A DNA stretch of 37,226 nucleotides, taken from NCBI GenBank assembly GCA_002721305.1, contig PBKA01000031.1:1-37226 (forward strand). The letters run 5' to 3'. The position numbers were made by a program, and so were the translations under genes. The notes beneath the pieces are model-generated. The model saw only the letters and a list, made by a program, of their open reading frames with translations, did no database searches and was not told the DNA's origin. The number at the start of each line of letters is the position of its first letter. The stretch's first letter is position 1. The stretch is from Acidimicrobiaceae bacterium (lineage in GTDB: Bacteria; Actinomycetota; Acidimicrobiia; Acidimicrobiales; Poriferisodalaceae). Positions 1-8,301 of the stretch are shown here, piece by piece.

Positions 1-1
1 G

Positions 2-904
2 GTGAAATCCCGGAGTCTCGCCGTGTTCGAAACACTTGCGGTCGCGGAAGGCAAAGTCCACGGGGTCCCTCCCGAAGAGGTCCACTTTCATGAAGTTGGG
101 GCTCTCGACGCGATTGTTGACATCGTTGGATCGTGCGCGGCGTTGGAGTCGCTCAACATTGATGAGATCGCGAGCGGGCCGGTGGCGGTTGGGGTTGGCA
201 CTATCTCCGCGGCGCACGGCGTGCTACCCAATCCCCCACCCGCAGTGGTGAACCTCCTGGCAGGCGTTCCCACTGTTGGTGTTGATGTTGATTTGGAGCT
301 CACAACCCCCACCGGGGCGGCGATCATCAAAGCCCTCGCCACCACAGTTGGTCCGATGCCGGACATGACCATTCATTCATCGGGGTACGGAGCCGGAACC
401 AAGGATCTGTCTGATCGAGCGAACGTGACCCAGGTCATCGTCGGAACCACCACCCCCGCCACGACGAGTGACTCTGATTCGACTGAGACCGTGGTCGAAC
501 TAGCGACCAATGTTGATGACGTGACCGGAGAGCAGTTGGGTCACGCGATCACCCAACTAATGGACGCCGGCGCGCTTGACGCGTGGGTCACACCGATCGT
601 GATGAAGAAGGGCCGTCCGGCTCACACCCTGTCCGCCCTCGCTCACCCCGCCGACGCGGGCCGGTTAGCGGCAGTGGTGATGTCTTCGACTGGGAGTTTG
701 GGGGTGCGCACCCGCCAACTCGACCGTGTCGTGGCGGATCGCATCACCGTCACAGTGTCCGTCGACGGGCACGATATTGACGTGAAAGTCAGTGATGTTC
801 GAGTCAAAGCGGAGTTCGATCATGTCGCGGCCGCTGCTGAAGCGCTGGGGTTACCGATCCGCGAAGTTGCCGCTCGCGCCGAGGCGCTGGCCCAAGACCG
901 CTAG
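2..904 (+). CDS. larC: Nickel pincer cofactor biosynthesis protein LarC, C-terminal part (5' truncated by window edge)
   Basis: LarC inserts nickel into the pyridinium-dithiocarboxylate cofactor used by lactate racemase and related enzymes. The reading frame is already open at base 2 and the first visible residues align with the interior of LarC, so the GTG at base 2 is probably not the start; roughly the first 100 residues lie outside the window. Recognisable LarC segments are the VHFHEVGALDAIVDIVG stretch near residues 27-43, the ELTTPTGAAI block near residue 100, and the VDDVTGEQLG motif in the second half, which belongs to the C-terminal nickel-handling domain. In some lactobacilli larC is read through a programmed frameshift; here the visible part is one continuous frame. 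It ends 6 bases before the stop of the convergent nitroreductase-like gene. No other lar genes are visible. Confidence 0.9.
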   Translation: MKSRSLAVFETLAVAEGKVHGVPPEEVHFHEVGALDAIVDIVGSCAALESLNIDEIASGPVAVGVGTISAAHGVLPNPPPAVVNLLAGVPTVGVDVDLELTTPTGAAIIKALATTVGPMPDMTIHSSGYGAGTKDLSDRANVTQVIVGTTTPATTSDSDSTETVVELATNVDDVTGEQLGHAITQLMDAGALDAWVTPIVMKKGRPAHTLSALAHPADAGRLAAVVMSSTGSLGVRTRQLDRVVADRITVTVSVDGHDIDVKVSDVRVKAEFDHVAAAAEALGLPIREVAARAEALAQDR

Positions 905-910
905 CCGAAC

Positions 911-1639
911 TCATTTTCTGATGCTGGGCTCCACTGGTGTGCCCTTGGGGGGTCCCGCTGAAGCGAACTCGGTTCCGTCCGGATCCGTCGCCCAGGGTGC
1001 TTCTTGCTCCCACTGGTCCTCGTACACGATTTCTCCCAACGGTCGACGACGAACCGGTCCGTGTCGACCGGCTGGTTTACCCAACGGGATAGTTGCGTGA
1101 ATGGCGACTTCATCGGGGATAGCAAGCAGTTCGCGTAATTCTTGTTCCACATACACGTGCCATCCGGTGATGACACCGCCGTATCCGAGTGCTCGGGCTG
1201 CGAGCATCAGGTTTTGGACGGCCGGGAACACTGATGAGCCTTCGGCATAGTTTTCTGGTCGGTAACGAATCAAGCACGCCAGCACGACAACGGGGGTTTC
1301 TTCGAAATGGTCGACGAAATGTTGCATGGTTCGTGCCATTCGAGCTTTCGGCGAGTCATCGGTTTCCCCGGAACCCCCGTCATACCCGTCGTTGGATCGT
1401 TTTTCGTTCCAGCCCGCCCGGAACGACTCACCGAGCAATGTTTTCGCGGCTCGGGCTTTGGGACCGTCACGGAGCACAAGAAAACGGAATTTTTGGCGAT
1501 TGGATCCTGATGGGGCTCGACCCGCATGCCACAAAATCGAGTTGAGGTCTTCTTCTGGGATCGGTTCAGGCAGGTACCGGCGAATTGCCCGGGTCGTGGC
1601 CAATCCTTCCAACAGTCCTACCTCTTCACGTTCAGTCAC
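911..1639 (-). CDS. Nitroreductase-fold FMN oxidoreductase
   Basis: A nitroreductase family protein of about 242 residues, expected to bind FMN and use NAD(P)H; its substrate cannot be read from the sequence. The family signature appears as the RAIRRYLPEPIPEEDL start, the APSGSNRQKFRFLVL flavin-phosphate segment and the LGYGGVITGWH segment typical of the C-terminal half. GTG at 1639 is preferred because an AAGGGGG purine run sits about 7 bases upstream; a TTG at 1645 is also possible and would overlap the stop of the clc gene in the arrangement TTGA. It is therefore the second gene of a two-gene leftward unit after the ClC channel. It is only distantly like the paired nitroreductases near 29 and 32 kb. 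Confidence 0.85.
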   Translation of the reverse strand: MTEREEVGLLEGLATTRAIRRYLPEPIPEEDLNSILWHAGRAPSGSNRQKFRFLVLRDGPKARAAKTLLGESFRAGWNEKRSNDGYDGGSGETDDSPKARMARTMQHFVDHFEETPVVVLACLIRYRPENYAEGSSVFPAVQNLMLAARALGYGGVITGWHVYVEQELRELLAIPDEVAIHATIPLGKPAGRHGPVRRRPLGEIVYEDQWEQEAPWATDPDGTEFASAGPPKGTPVEPSIRK

Positions 1640-1641
1640 CC

Positions 1642-3312
1642 TCAACCCCCTTCGGTTTCGTCGAGTAGTTCGACGACATTAACAATGCTTTGGTCAGTGA
1701 CGACTCCCACAACACGGCCAGCGGTGTCGACAACTGGGTAAATGTCTACATCGGCTTCTTCCATCAGCGCGCTGACTTCGCGCACCGTCCACGACAACCG
1801 GGCCGGAGCGACGTCTGAGATCATGACGTCCCCGCAGGTTGTTGTCGACCAAAGATCCTGGTCAACGTCACCGGCGTCGCTGACTTTAACGATTCCTCGA
1901 AATTCACCGTTTTCGTCAGCGACAACGGCTTCGAGCTGTTTTCGGGGAAACGCGAACCCCCACACAAAATCCGACAACGAGTCGGACGGTTGAACGGTTC
2001 GAAATTCTCGTTTCATGGCTGAGGTGATCGGCATTTGAAAGCGTCGTTCGAGATGCCCGACCCGTGTGTCTCGTTGATAGTCCGACACCGATGAACTGCC
2101 GACAACCACCTGACTGACAGCAACCGCGATGAGACCGGGAACAACGAACGACGGTGCCCCAGTTGATTCGGCGACGAACATCACAGCGGCGAGCGGTGTC
2201 CGGTACCCCGCGGCGAGGAACGCTGCCACCCCTATGAACGGGAAGAAGGCCATGGATTCCACTCCCACGTCAATCCACCCACCAACAATGCGACCGATGA
2301 TCAACCCCAATACAGCAAGCGGGATGAACACGCCACCTACCCCACCGCTCGCGATCACCGTAGAAGTGGCAACCAGTCTGATCGCGAGCAGCATCCCCAA
2401 CATCGGCAGTGTTTCGTCTGGGTTGAGTACCCATCGAAGTACTTGGCCTTCAGCGGTGGGACCCATTGACAGTGGCGCGTCGAACAACACGTCACTCAAC
2501 ACGACGAGACCGGCCGCAATCAAACTTCCGATACCGGCAAGCATCCACCACGGTCGAGTTCGTTGCACCTGTTTCGCGCCTTTGATGGCTCTGCTGAACA
2601 CCATGGCAGCAACACCACACAACGCCCCGACGATGGCTGCGCCAAAGAGTTCTCGTTGCCCGAAACCGACCCGCACAAGATCGGTACGAACTTCAAAGGG
2701 CAGGTCGTCGTCCAAACCGCTGACCAACACGAACGTGACGTAGCTCGATGCACTGGACAGCAGCGCAGGGAGGAGAGCCCGCCGACCCAAATCACCTTTG
2801 TATGGGGACTCCAACGCGAACAACACACCGGTTGCTGGTGCCTGGAACACCGCGCTCACACCCGCCGCCGCCCCCGCCACAAGCAGTGCTTGCCCGTCTT
2901 TGTCCCTGAACAACCAGGACAGTCGCCGTTGGATCGCCGACCCGGTCGTCGCACCGGCATAAATCGCTGGACCTTCGAGGCCGGCTGCGCCACCCATCCC
3001 TACCGTGGCGACACCGGCCAGCAAACGGAACGGGAGGTGAACAACTTTCAGCACGTAGGACTTGTTGTGATATCCGCGTATGTATTCCTCTGAAGTGGAC
3101 GGGGACAGCGGATGCCCCGAATCGGAGCGGCGTAACAGAAGTACCGCTATCCACAGTCCCAACGCCGGGGCGCAAGCCTGCTGCCACAGACTGCGATGCA
3201 GGATGTCTTCGAGCAACACCTTCTCGGCCAGCACCACCACACCGGCAACCATCAAACCCGTGACGACACCCACCGCGCCATAGGTGAGGAACCTGAGAAT
3301 TCTGTTTCTCAT
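1642..3312 (-). CDS. ClC-family chloride channel or transporter with C-terminal CBS domains
   Basis: A 556-residue integral membrane protein of the voltage-gated chloride channel family that should move chloride (or fluoride or nitrate), either passively or in exchange for protons. Visible family motifs are GLEGP near residue 115, where the glutamate corresponds to the gating or external glutamate, and GGVGGVFIP near residue 325. The first family motif, GSGIP, is not conserved: the corresponding place reads SGHPLSPSTSEEYI. About ten hydrophobic segments fill residues 10-420. The soluble tail from about residue 435 contains two CBS-like units (around TVQPSDSLSDFV and around DIYPVVDTAGRVVGVVTD) that may bind nucleotides. 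The ATG at 3312 starts the reading frame. It lies directly upstream of the nitroreductase-like gene with overlapping ends. Confidence 0.9.
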   Translation of the reverse strand: MRNRILRFLTYGAVGVVTGLMVAGVVVLAEKVLLEDILHRSLWQQACAPALGLWIAVLLLRRSDSGHPLSPSTSEEYIRGYHNKSYVLKVVHLPFRLLAGVATVGMGGAAGLEGPAIYAGATTGSAIQRRLSWLFRDKDGQALLVAGAAAGVSAVFQAPATGVLFALESPYKGDLGRRALLPALLSSASSYVTFVLVSGLDDDLPFEVRTDLVRVGFGQRELFGAAIVGALCGVAAMVFSRAIKGAKQVQRTRPWWMLAGIGSLIAAGLVVLSDVLFDAPLSMGPTAEGQVLRWVLNPDETLPMLGMLLAIRLVATSTVIASGGVGGVFIPLAVLGLIIGRIVGGWIDVGVESMAFFPFIGVAAFLAAGYRTPLAAVMFVAESTGAPSFVVPGLIAVAVSQVVVGSSSVSDYQRDTRVGHLERRFQMPITSAMKREFRTVQPSDSLSDFVWGFAFPRKQLEAVVADENGEFRGIVKVSDAGDVDQDLWSTTTCGDVMISDVAPARLSWTVREVSALMEEADVDIYPVVDTAGRVVGVVTDQSIVNVVELLDETEGG

Positions 3313-3417
3313 CGGCAGTCAGACAGGTGAAAGTTCATTGACACCATCATGCCTTGCGAGGCGGACAAAAATGGTTCGTCGGCAGTGGTTCAAGCGGTGA
3401 CGTTTTCTGCGCATCGG

Positions 3418-3423
3418 TACGCT
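3418..3423 (+). promoter_or_regulatory. Putative -10 element (TACGCT) of the MBL hydrolase gene
   Basis: TACGCT lies 7 bases before the ATG at 3431 and no Shine-Dalgarno sequence is visible between them. With this hexamer as -10, transcription would start at or next to the A of the ATG, giving a leaderless message. A TGAC-containing -35-like element (GTGACG at 3397-3402) is present with a short 15-base spacer. Confidence 0.4.
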
Positions 3424-3430
3424 TGTCGTC

Positions 3431-4150
3431 ATGACCACTCACCGGTTCTATTTTCGTCAGCTTCTTTCGGGACGAGATTTCGCGAAAGAAGACCCCATCG
3501 CCGCTCAGATGGCGAACTTCGTGTACCTCATCGGGGACCGGGAGACCCGCGACGCCGTAGTTGTCGATCCGGCCTACGGGGTGAGCGACATATTGGACAT
3601 TCTCGACCATGACGGTATGCAGCTGTCAGGGGTTCTCGCCAGCCACTACCACCCGGACCATGTCGGTGGTTCAATGATGGGCCACACCATCCAAGGTGTC
3701 CGCGAACTCCTCGACATCAAAGGCACCAAAGTTCATGTTCAGGCAGAAGAAGCCGACTTGGTGAAAAAGGTGACCGAGGTCGGCGACGGAGACCTCGAAG
3801 TTCATCAACCGGGCGATCACATCTTGGTGGGGGATGTTCGCATTGACCTCCTGCACACTCCCGGACACACCCCGGGGAGTCAATGTTTTCTCGTCGAAGG
3901 AACCCTGGTGGCCGGTGACACACTTTTCCTCGAAGGTTGCGGTCGAACCGATCTCCCCGGAAGCGACGCGACAGCCATGTATCACTCCCTTCATCACACC
4001 TTGGCCAAAGTTCCCGACGACACTGTTCTTTTTCCCGGTCATCGTTACTCATTTCATTCGTCGGCGACGATGGGGATGACAAGAGAAATGAACTACGTCT
4101 TCAAACCCGAATCGGAAGAACAGTGGCTGATGATGTTCGGCGGACAATGA
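3431..4150 (+). CDS. MBL-fold hydrolase, persulfide dioxygenase / glyoxalase II-like
   Basis: A metallo-beta-lactamase-fold enzyme of 239 residues. Metal ligands are clear: HYHPDH at residues 72-77, H146 in HTPGHTPGS, D163 in AGDTLF and H204 in FPGHRYS. The GCGRTDLPGSD segment (169-179) resembles the GCGRTDFQ-type loop of ETHE1-like persulfide dioxygenases, which oxidise glutathione or other low-molecular-weight persulfides to sulfite, rather than that of classical glyoxalase II. The next gene is a rhodanese whose ATG overlaps this stop codon (ATGA), which supports a joint role in sulfide or persulfide handling. The lack of a Shine-Dalgarno and the TACGCT hexamer 7 bases upstream suggest a leaderless start. 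Glyoxalase II activity remains the main alternative. Confidence 0.85.
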   Translation: MTTHRFYFRQLLSGRDFAKEDPIAAQMANFVYLIGDRETRDAVVVDPAYGVSDILDILDHDGMQLSGVLASHYHPDHVGGSMMGHTIQGVRELLDIKGTKVHVQAEEADLVKKVTEVGDGDLEVHQPGDHILVGDVRIDLLHTPGHTPGSQCFLVEGTLVAGDTLFLEGCGRTDLPGSDATAMYHSLHHTLAKVPDDTVLFPGHRYSFHSSATMGMTREMNYVFKPESEEQWLMMFGGQ

Positions 4151-4977
4151 CCACTCAACCTCTCCCACCCATCGTCACTTTGGAACAAATCGCCGACCGC
4201 TACGACATCGTGTTGTGTGACGTTCGTTGGTATCTCGATCGCACACCGGGACGCCAGAAGTACAACGAAGGTCACATCCCCGGATCAATATTTGTCGACC
4301 TTGACGAACATTTGGCGACACTTCCCCGCAAGTCAGAGGGCCGTCACCCCATGCCCGCGGCCGCTTCATTCGCGGCAAGTTTGGGTTCACTCGGCATCAG
4401 CCACGACGATCCGGTTGTCGCATACGACGACAGCGGGGGCATGTCCGCGGGTCGGTTGGTGTGGATGCTTCGTATTCTCGGTCACGACGCGGCCCTGCTC
4501 GACGGGGGCTTACAGGCATGGCCCGGTGAACTCGACACGTTTCCCTGCGTCCGAGACGCAGTTGACCACCCGATACGCGAATGGCCCTCCGAGTTTTTTG
4601 CTGACGCCGATACCGCTGGGCGTGCCGGCAGCGACCCAGCTCACGCGCTCATTGATTCGCGCAGCCCCGATCGGTTCTCCGGTGAGAATGAACCGGTTGA
4701 TCCCAAAGCAGGGCACATCCCCGGCGCAATCAATCTTCCGTTCGCTGACAACCTGTCCGACGACGGCTTTTTTGCTTCCCCCGAAGAGCTGCGGGAACGG
4801 TTCCAGGCAGCTGGATGCGCTGACGGTCAGTCGACTGTGATGTATTGCGGTTCCGGAGTGAGTGCCTGCAACAACTTGCTGGCCTTCGAGCATGCCGGAT
4901 TGGGTCAGGCCCGTCTGTACGCGGGTTCGTGGTCTCAGTGGAGCAACAACGAAGATCGGCCTGTTGCGACGAGTTAA
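4147..4977 (+). CDS. Sulfurtransferase (thiosulfate / 3-mercaptopyruvate type), tandem rhodanese domains
   Basis: A 276-residue sulfurtransferase with two rhodanese domains. The N-terminal domain (about 10-135) has the GHIPGSIFVDLDEHL segment but no catalytic cysteine loop; the C-terminal domain (about 155-275) carries the active-site loop YCGSGVSA with Cys234. CGSGVSA is closest to the CGSGVTA loop of mercaptopyruvate sulfurtransferases, but thiosulfate specificity cannot be excluded. The start is the ATG at 4147, which overlaps the upstream TGA; a longer reading frame going back to 3937 only overlaps the MBL gene and is not credible. With the MBL protein it could make and consume protein- or thiol-bound persulfide in the cytoplasm. 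Confidence 0.88.
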   Translation: MTTQPLPPIVTLEQIADRYDIVLCDVRWYLDRTPGRQKYNEGHIPGSIFVDLDEHLATLPRKSEGRHPMPAAASFAASLGSLGISHDDPVVAYDDSGGMSAGRLVWMLRILGHDAALLDGGLQAWPGELDTFPCVRDAVDHPIREWPSEFFADADTAGRAGSDPAHALIDSRSPDRFSGENEPVDPKAGHIPGAINLPFADNLSDDGFFASPEELRERFQAAGCADGQSTVMYCGSGVSACNNLLAFEHAGLGQARLYAGSWSQWSNNEDRPVATS

Positions 4978-5023
4978 TCGAAAAGTTGTGGCATCGGAAT
5001 AGCAGCCGTGGCTGTTGGGACGT

Positions 5024-5029
5024 CATACT
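5024..5029 (+). promoter_or_regulatory. Putative -10 element (CATACT) of glutaryl-CoA dehydrogenase
   Basis: CATACT ends 7 bases before the ATG at 5037 with no ribosome binding site in between, the spacing expected for a leaderless transcript. No good -35 is apparent at 17 bases upstream, so this is a weak call made mainly because the same spacing recurs at other first genes in the window. Confidence 0.35.
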
Positions 5030-5036
5030 GGCCTGT

Positions 5037-6197
5037 ATGACAGACCTTTCAGATTTTTACGGCTTGGATGCGTTCCTCAACGATGATGAGCAGATGATTC
5101 GCGACACAGTCAACAAATTCGTTGACAACGAATTCAAACCCCTCGTCGCTGAGCATTTCGAAGCCGGCACGTTCCCAATGGAACTGGTGCCCACCATCGC
5201 AGACATGGGTTTGTTGGGGATGCATCTTGACGGTTACGGCTGCGCCGGAGCGTCGGCAATGGCATACGGAGTTGCTTGCCGAGAACTTGAGGCTGGTGAT
5301 AGCGGACTCAGAAGTTTCGTGTCAGTACAAGGATCCTTGTGCATGTTCCCCATTTGGAAGTACGGGTCTGAGGAACAAAAAGAGGAGTGGTTGCCACAGA
5401 TGGCGGCCGGCGAAATCATCGGCTGTTTCGGTCTCACCGAACCCGACCACGGATCCGACCCATCCTCGATGGAGACGCGAGCGAAACGCGACGGCGATGA
5501 ATGGGTGCTCAACGGCTCGAAGAGATGGATCACGAACGCCGGAATCGCCCACCTCGCCATCGTGTGGGCCAACACCGACGACGGTTTCCGGGGATTTTTG
5601 GTTCCCACAGACTCAGAAGGGTTCGAGGCCCGAAAAATTCAAAACAAACTGTCACTTCGAGCTTCTGTCACCGGGGAGTTCTACATGGATGATGTTGTGG
5701 TACCTGAATCCATGCGCCTTCCCGACGCAACGAGCATCGGAGCACCGTTGAGTTGCTTGAGCGAAGCTCGTTACGGTATAGCGTTCGGCGCAGTCGGGGT
5801 TGCTCGGGACTGTTACAACGCGGCTTTGGACTACCAGCAAGAACGCCCCCAATTCGGCAAACCGTTGTCGGGTTTTCAGATCAACCAAATCAAGTTTGCT
5901 GACATGTTGACCGCAATGACCAACGCCAACCTTCAGGCCATGAACCTCGGGCGACTCAAGGAGGATCACAACATCCGCCCGTACCACATTTCAATGGCGA
6001 AGCGACACAACTGTCGGGTCGCGATAGACGCCGCACGGACCGCTCGAGCAATGATGGGTGCGAACGGCGTCAGTACCGAATACAGCCCTATGCGTCACGC
6101 CAACAACATGGAGAGTGTCATGACCTACGAGGGAACGGAAGAAATTCACGGCTTGATTCTCGGTCAGGAAATCACTGGGATACCGTCGTTCCGATGA
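5037..6197 (+). CDS. gcdH: Glutaryl-CoA dehydrogenase
   Basis: An FAD flavoenzyme of 386 residues that oxidatively decarboxylates glutaryl-CoA to crotonyl-CoA in lysine, tryptophan and aromatic catabolism. The RSFVSVQGSL segment near residue 97 is the glutaryl-CoA dehydrogenase version of the substrate-binding region and contains the arginine that contacts the gamma-carboxylate. FGLTEPDHGSDP and WVLNGSKRWITNA are the usual acyl-CoA dehydrogenase signatures, and the catalytic base is Glu365 in MTYEGTEEIH. The start is ATG 5037: the length then matches the family and a -10-like hexamer lies just upstream; an in-frame extension to 4845 overlaps the sulfurtransferase and is rejected. The following gene overlaps by ATGA. 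Confidence 0.92.
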   Translation: MTDLSDFYGLDAFLNDDEQMIRDTVNKFVDNEFKPLVAEHFEAGTFPMELVPTIADMGLLGMHLDGYGCAGASAMAYGVACRELEAGDSGLRSFVSVQGSLCMFPIWKYGSEEQKEEWLPQMAAGEIIGCFGLTEPDHGSDPSSMETRAKRDGDEWVLNGSKRWITNAGIAHLAIVWANTDDGFRGFLVPTDSEGFEARKIQNKLSLRASVTGEFYMDDVVVPESMRLPDATSIGAPLSCLSEARYGIAFGAVGVARDCYNAALDYQQERPQFGKPLSGFQINQIKFADMLTAMTNANLQAMNLGRLKEDHNIRPYHISMAKRHNCRVAIDAARTARAMMGANGVSTEYSPMRHANNMESVMTYEGTEEIHGLILGQEITGIPSFR

Positions 6198-6844
6198 CAG
6201 ATTTCGACTTGGCGGAAATAGACCGTCTACTCACAACAACCAAACAAGTTAGGAAACGTTTGGACCTCAACCGAGAGGTCCCTGTGGATCTCCTTTTGGA
6301 TTGCATAGAAGTGGCGGGCCACGCCCCGGTCGGTGGCAACCTGGAACGCAACCGGTGGATCATTGTCACCGACCCCGAACTCAAAGCAGAAATCGCCCAC
6401 TACTACGCCGAGGTGGGGCGCCCTTATCTGGCGGCAAGTTCAGGTATTCGCACCGATGAACGCACCACCCGGGTCATCGATTCCTCGATCCATCTCATCG
6501 ATCACATGCACGAAGTTCCGGCAATGGTCATTCCTTTGCGGCTCGATCGCCCACCCAGCGGTGAAAACGAGGAGGGTTCCGCAGGTGGCTGGTGGGGTTC
6601 GGTGTTGCCGGGAGTGTGGAGCTTTCAACTTGCGGCGAGAGCCCGTGGTCTCGGTTCCACCTGGACCACGTTTCATCTCGCACACGAGGAGAAGATCGCT
6701 GATCTTCTGGGTATCCCCTCAACGGTCAGTCAGTGCGCGCTGTTGCCGGTGGCCTTTTACACCGGTGATTCTTTTCATCCCGCACCAAGGCGTTCGGTTG
6801 ATGAGGTGACCTACCTCAATGGTTGGAAACAGCCGGTTCGATAA
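6194..6844 (+). CDS. Nitroreductase-fold FMN oxidoreductase
   Basis: A 216-residue nitroreductase family protein. The TTTKQVRKRLDLNREVP start and the HAPVGGNLERNRWIIVTD segment are the FMN-binding N-terminal signatures, and ARARGLGSTWTT (near residue 153) is the equivalent of the usual ARALGLGS motif. The ATG overlaps the gcdH stop codon (ATGA), so translation is probably coupled to glutaryl-CoA dehydrogenase. The coupling suggests a redox role in the same CoA-linked pathway, but no specific reaction can be assigned. It is about as divergent from the 911-1639 protein as from the pair near 30 kb. Confidence 0.83.
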   Translation: MTDFDLAEIDRLLTTTKQVRKRLDLNREVPVDLLLDCIEVAGHAPVGGNLERNRWIIVTDPELKAEIAHYYAEVGRPYLAASSGIRTDERTTRVIDSSIHLIDHMHEVPAMVIPLRLDRPPSGENEEGSAGGWWGSVLPGVWSFQLAARARGLGSTWTTFHLAHEEKIADLLGIPSTVSQCALLPVAFYTGDSFHPAPRRSVDEVTYLNGWKQPVR

Positions 6845-6895
6845 CACATCAACCGTCCCTATCGATTCCTCGCCGACCCGCGAGGAAATTCATCA

Positions 6896-6901
6896 GATAC
6901 T
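6896..6901 (+). promoter_or_regulatory. Putative -10 element (GATACT) of alkA
   Basis: GATACT stands 6 bases before the GTG at 6908. The GGAGG at 6902-6906 is only one base from that GTG, too close to act as a normal Shine-Dalgarno for it, so a leaderless start is a reasonable reading. Confidence 0.35.
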
Positions 6902-6907
6902 GGAGGT

Positions 6908-7816
6908 GTGAACATCCGCCCGACCCCAAAAACCGACCGGGAAATATTGGTGGAGTATGTACAGCCGTATTCCTTTCAACAATTGCTTGATCACCTGCGG
7001 CCACGAACGACGCCGGGGGTCGAACTTGTCGAAGGCAACACCTATTGCCGAATCACCGTTCAGGCCGGGAATCCCCGGGTTCTACAAATCCAAGATGCCC
7101 ATGACGGGCGCCACCTCAAAGTCACGGTGACGTCGCAAAGCAACGACAACCTCATCGGGGACCTTGAACGTCTTCGGTGCCTATTCGCTGTAGACGAGGA
7201 CCCCTCCTTTGCTGTTGCGCACCTTTCCCGGGATCCCCTAATTGGTCCTTTGGTGGCGGAACGTCCTTGGGTTCGGGTCCCCAGGTGCTGGGACCCGTTC
7301 GAAACATCAATTCGGATCATCATCGGTCAACAGATATCTGTGGCGGCTGCGACCACTATTAGCGGACGGATAGCAGACCAGCTGGGGAAACACGTTCCAA
7401 CCGGATCCGGTTTGAACCGAATCTTTCCCTCCCCTGAAGTGCTCGCGGATGCCGACCTCACAGACATGGGGCTCACGGAGCGGAGGAAAACGACGATCCG
7501 ATACTTCAGCCGTGCAGTAGCTGACGGCGTTATTGATTTGAGGTCGTCACTAGACCTAGGTGACATGGAGGAACAGTGGTGCGCTCTACCGGGTATTGGC
7601 CCGTGGACTGCAAGGGTCGCAGCTATGCGGGTATTTGGCCATGACGACGCGATGCCGTCATCTGACCTGGGAGTACTCCGGTCCGTGAACAGACTTGCAA
7701 AACACGAACTCGATGCCAAACAATTGGAGAACCAATCTAGAATTTGGAAGCCATTCCGTTCATGGGCCGCTCAACATCTCTGGCAGCCACCGGAAGTTTC
7801 CAGGATGAGCCGATGA
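6908..7816 (+). CDS. alkA: DNA-3-methyladenine glycosylase II (AlkA-type, HhH-GPD)
   Basis: A base-excision repair glycosylase of about 302 residues that removes 3-alkylated purines and related alkylated bases. Residues about 10-110 form the AlkA N-terminal domain; the HhH-GPD core follows, with WDPFETSIRIIIGQQISV at 129-146, the helix-hairpin-helix LPGIGPWTARVAAM near residue 225, and the catalytic aspartate at 253 in SSDLGVLR. There is no fused Ada domain. The start codon is uncertain: GTG 6908 follows GGAGG by one base, and GTG or TTG codons slightly downstream are possible. Its stop overlaps the ATG of ogt, making a two-gene alkylation repair operon. Confidence 0.88.
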   Translation: MNIRPTPKTDREILVEYVQPYSFQQLLDHLRPRTTPGVELVEGNTYCRITVQAGNPRVLQIQDAHDGRHLKVTVTSQSNDNLIGDLERLRCLFAVDEDPSFAVAHLSRDPLIGPLVAERPWVRVPRCWDPFETSIRIIIGQQISVAAATTISGRIADQLGKHVPTGSGLNRIFPSPEVLADADLTDMGLTERRKTTIRYFSRAVADGVIDLRSSLDLGDMEEQWCALPGIGPWTARVAAMRVFGHDDAMPSSDLGVLRSVNRLAKHELDAKQLENQSRIWKPFRSWAAQHLWQPPEVSRMSR

Positions 7817-8301
7817 ATTCACCTCTTCTGTTTCACAAAGTTTCGACTCCAATAGGCGACCTCACCCTTGTCGCTACCAAGGTCGGACTTCGCGCCGTCT
7901 TGTGGCCCGATGACGAGGGTCGAATATCTTTTCCACTGGAGTTGACCGCGTCAACTACTGACCCTGTCCTCACCGAAACAGCACTACAACTTCAGCAATA
8001 CTTCGCTAAGGAACGAACTGTTTTTGATCTACCGCTCGACCTGCAGGGCACTGATTTCCAGCGAGCTGCATGGCACGCTCTCGCAACGATCCCCTACGGC
8101 ACCACCTGGACCTATAAACAGCAAGCGCAACATCTTGGCCGTCCTAAAGCGACACGAGCCATCGGCGCCGCCAACGGCAAGAATCCGGTTTCTATAGTGC
8201 TTCCTTGCCACCGGGTAATAGGAACAAATGGATCCCTCACTGGTTTCGCCGGTGGCTTAGACACCAAAAGGCATTTGTTACTTTTTGAGGGAGCTATCTG
8301 A
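7813..8301 (+). CDS. ogt: Methylated-DNA--[protein]-cysteine S-methyltransferase
   Basis: A suicide repair protein of 162 residues that transfers methyl groups from O6-methylguanine (and O4-methylthymine) to its own cysteine. The acceptor motif LPCHRVIG is intact with Cys132, preceded by the helix-turn-helix and Asn-hinge region (KATRAIGAANGKNP). The ATG at 7813 overlaps the alkA stop (ATGA); an in-frame upstream extension to 7744 lies inside alkA and is not needed. There is no Ada regulatory N-terminal domain, so adaptive-response regulation is not evident here. Confidence 0.92.
   Translation: MNSPLLFHKVSTPIGDLTLVATKVGLRAVLWPDDEGRISFPLELTASTTDPVLTETALQLQQYFAKERTVFDLPLDLQGTDFQRAAWHALATIPYGTTWTYKQQAQHLGRPKATRAIGAANGKNPVSIVLPCHRVIGTNGSLTGFAGGLDTKRHLLLFEGAI

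Noticed and set aside
2129-2743. 204-residue open frame antisense to the ClC gene
   Set aside because: Composition is rich in Thr, Pro and Asn without any motif; it is a shadow of the well-supported ClC reading frame.
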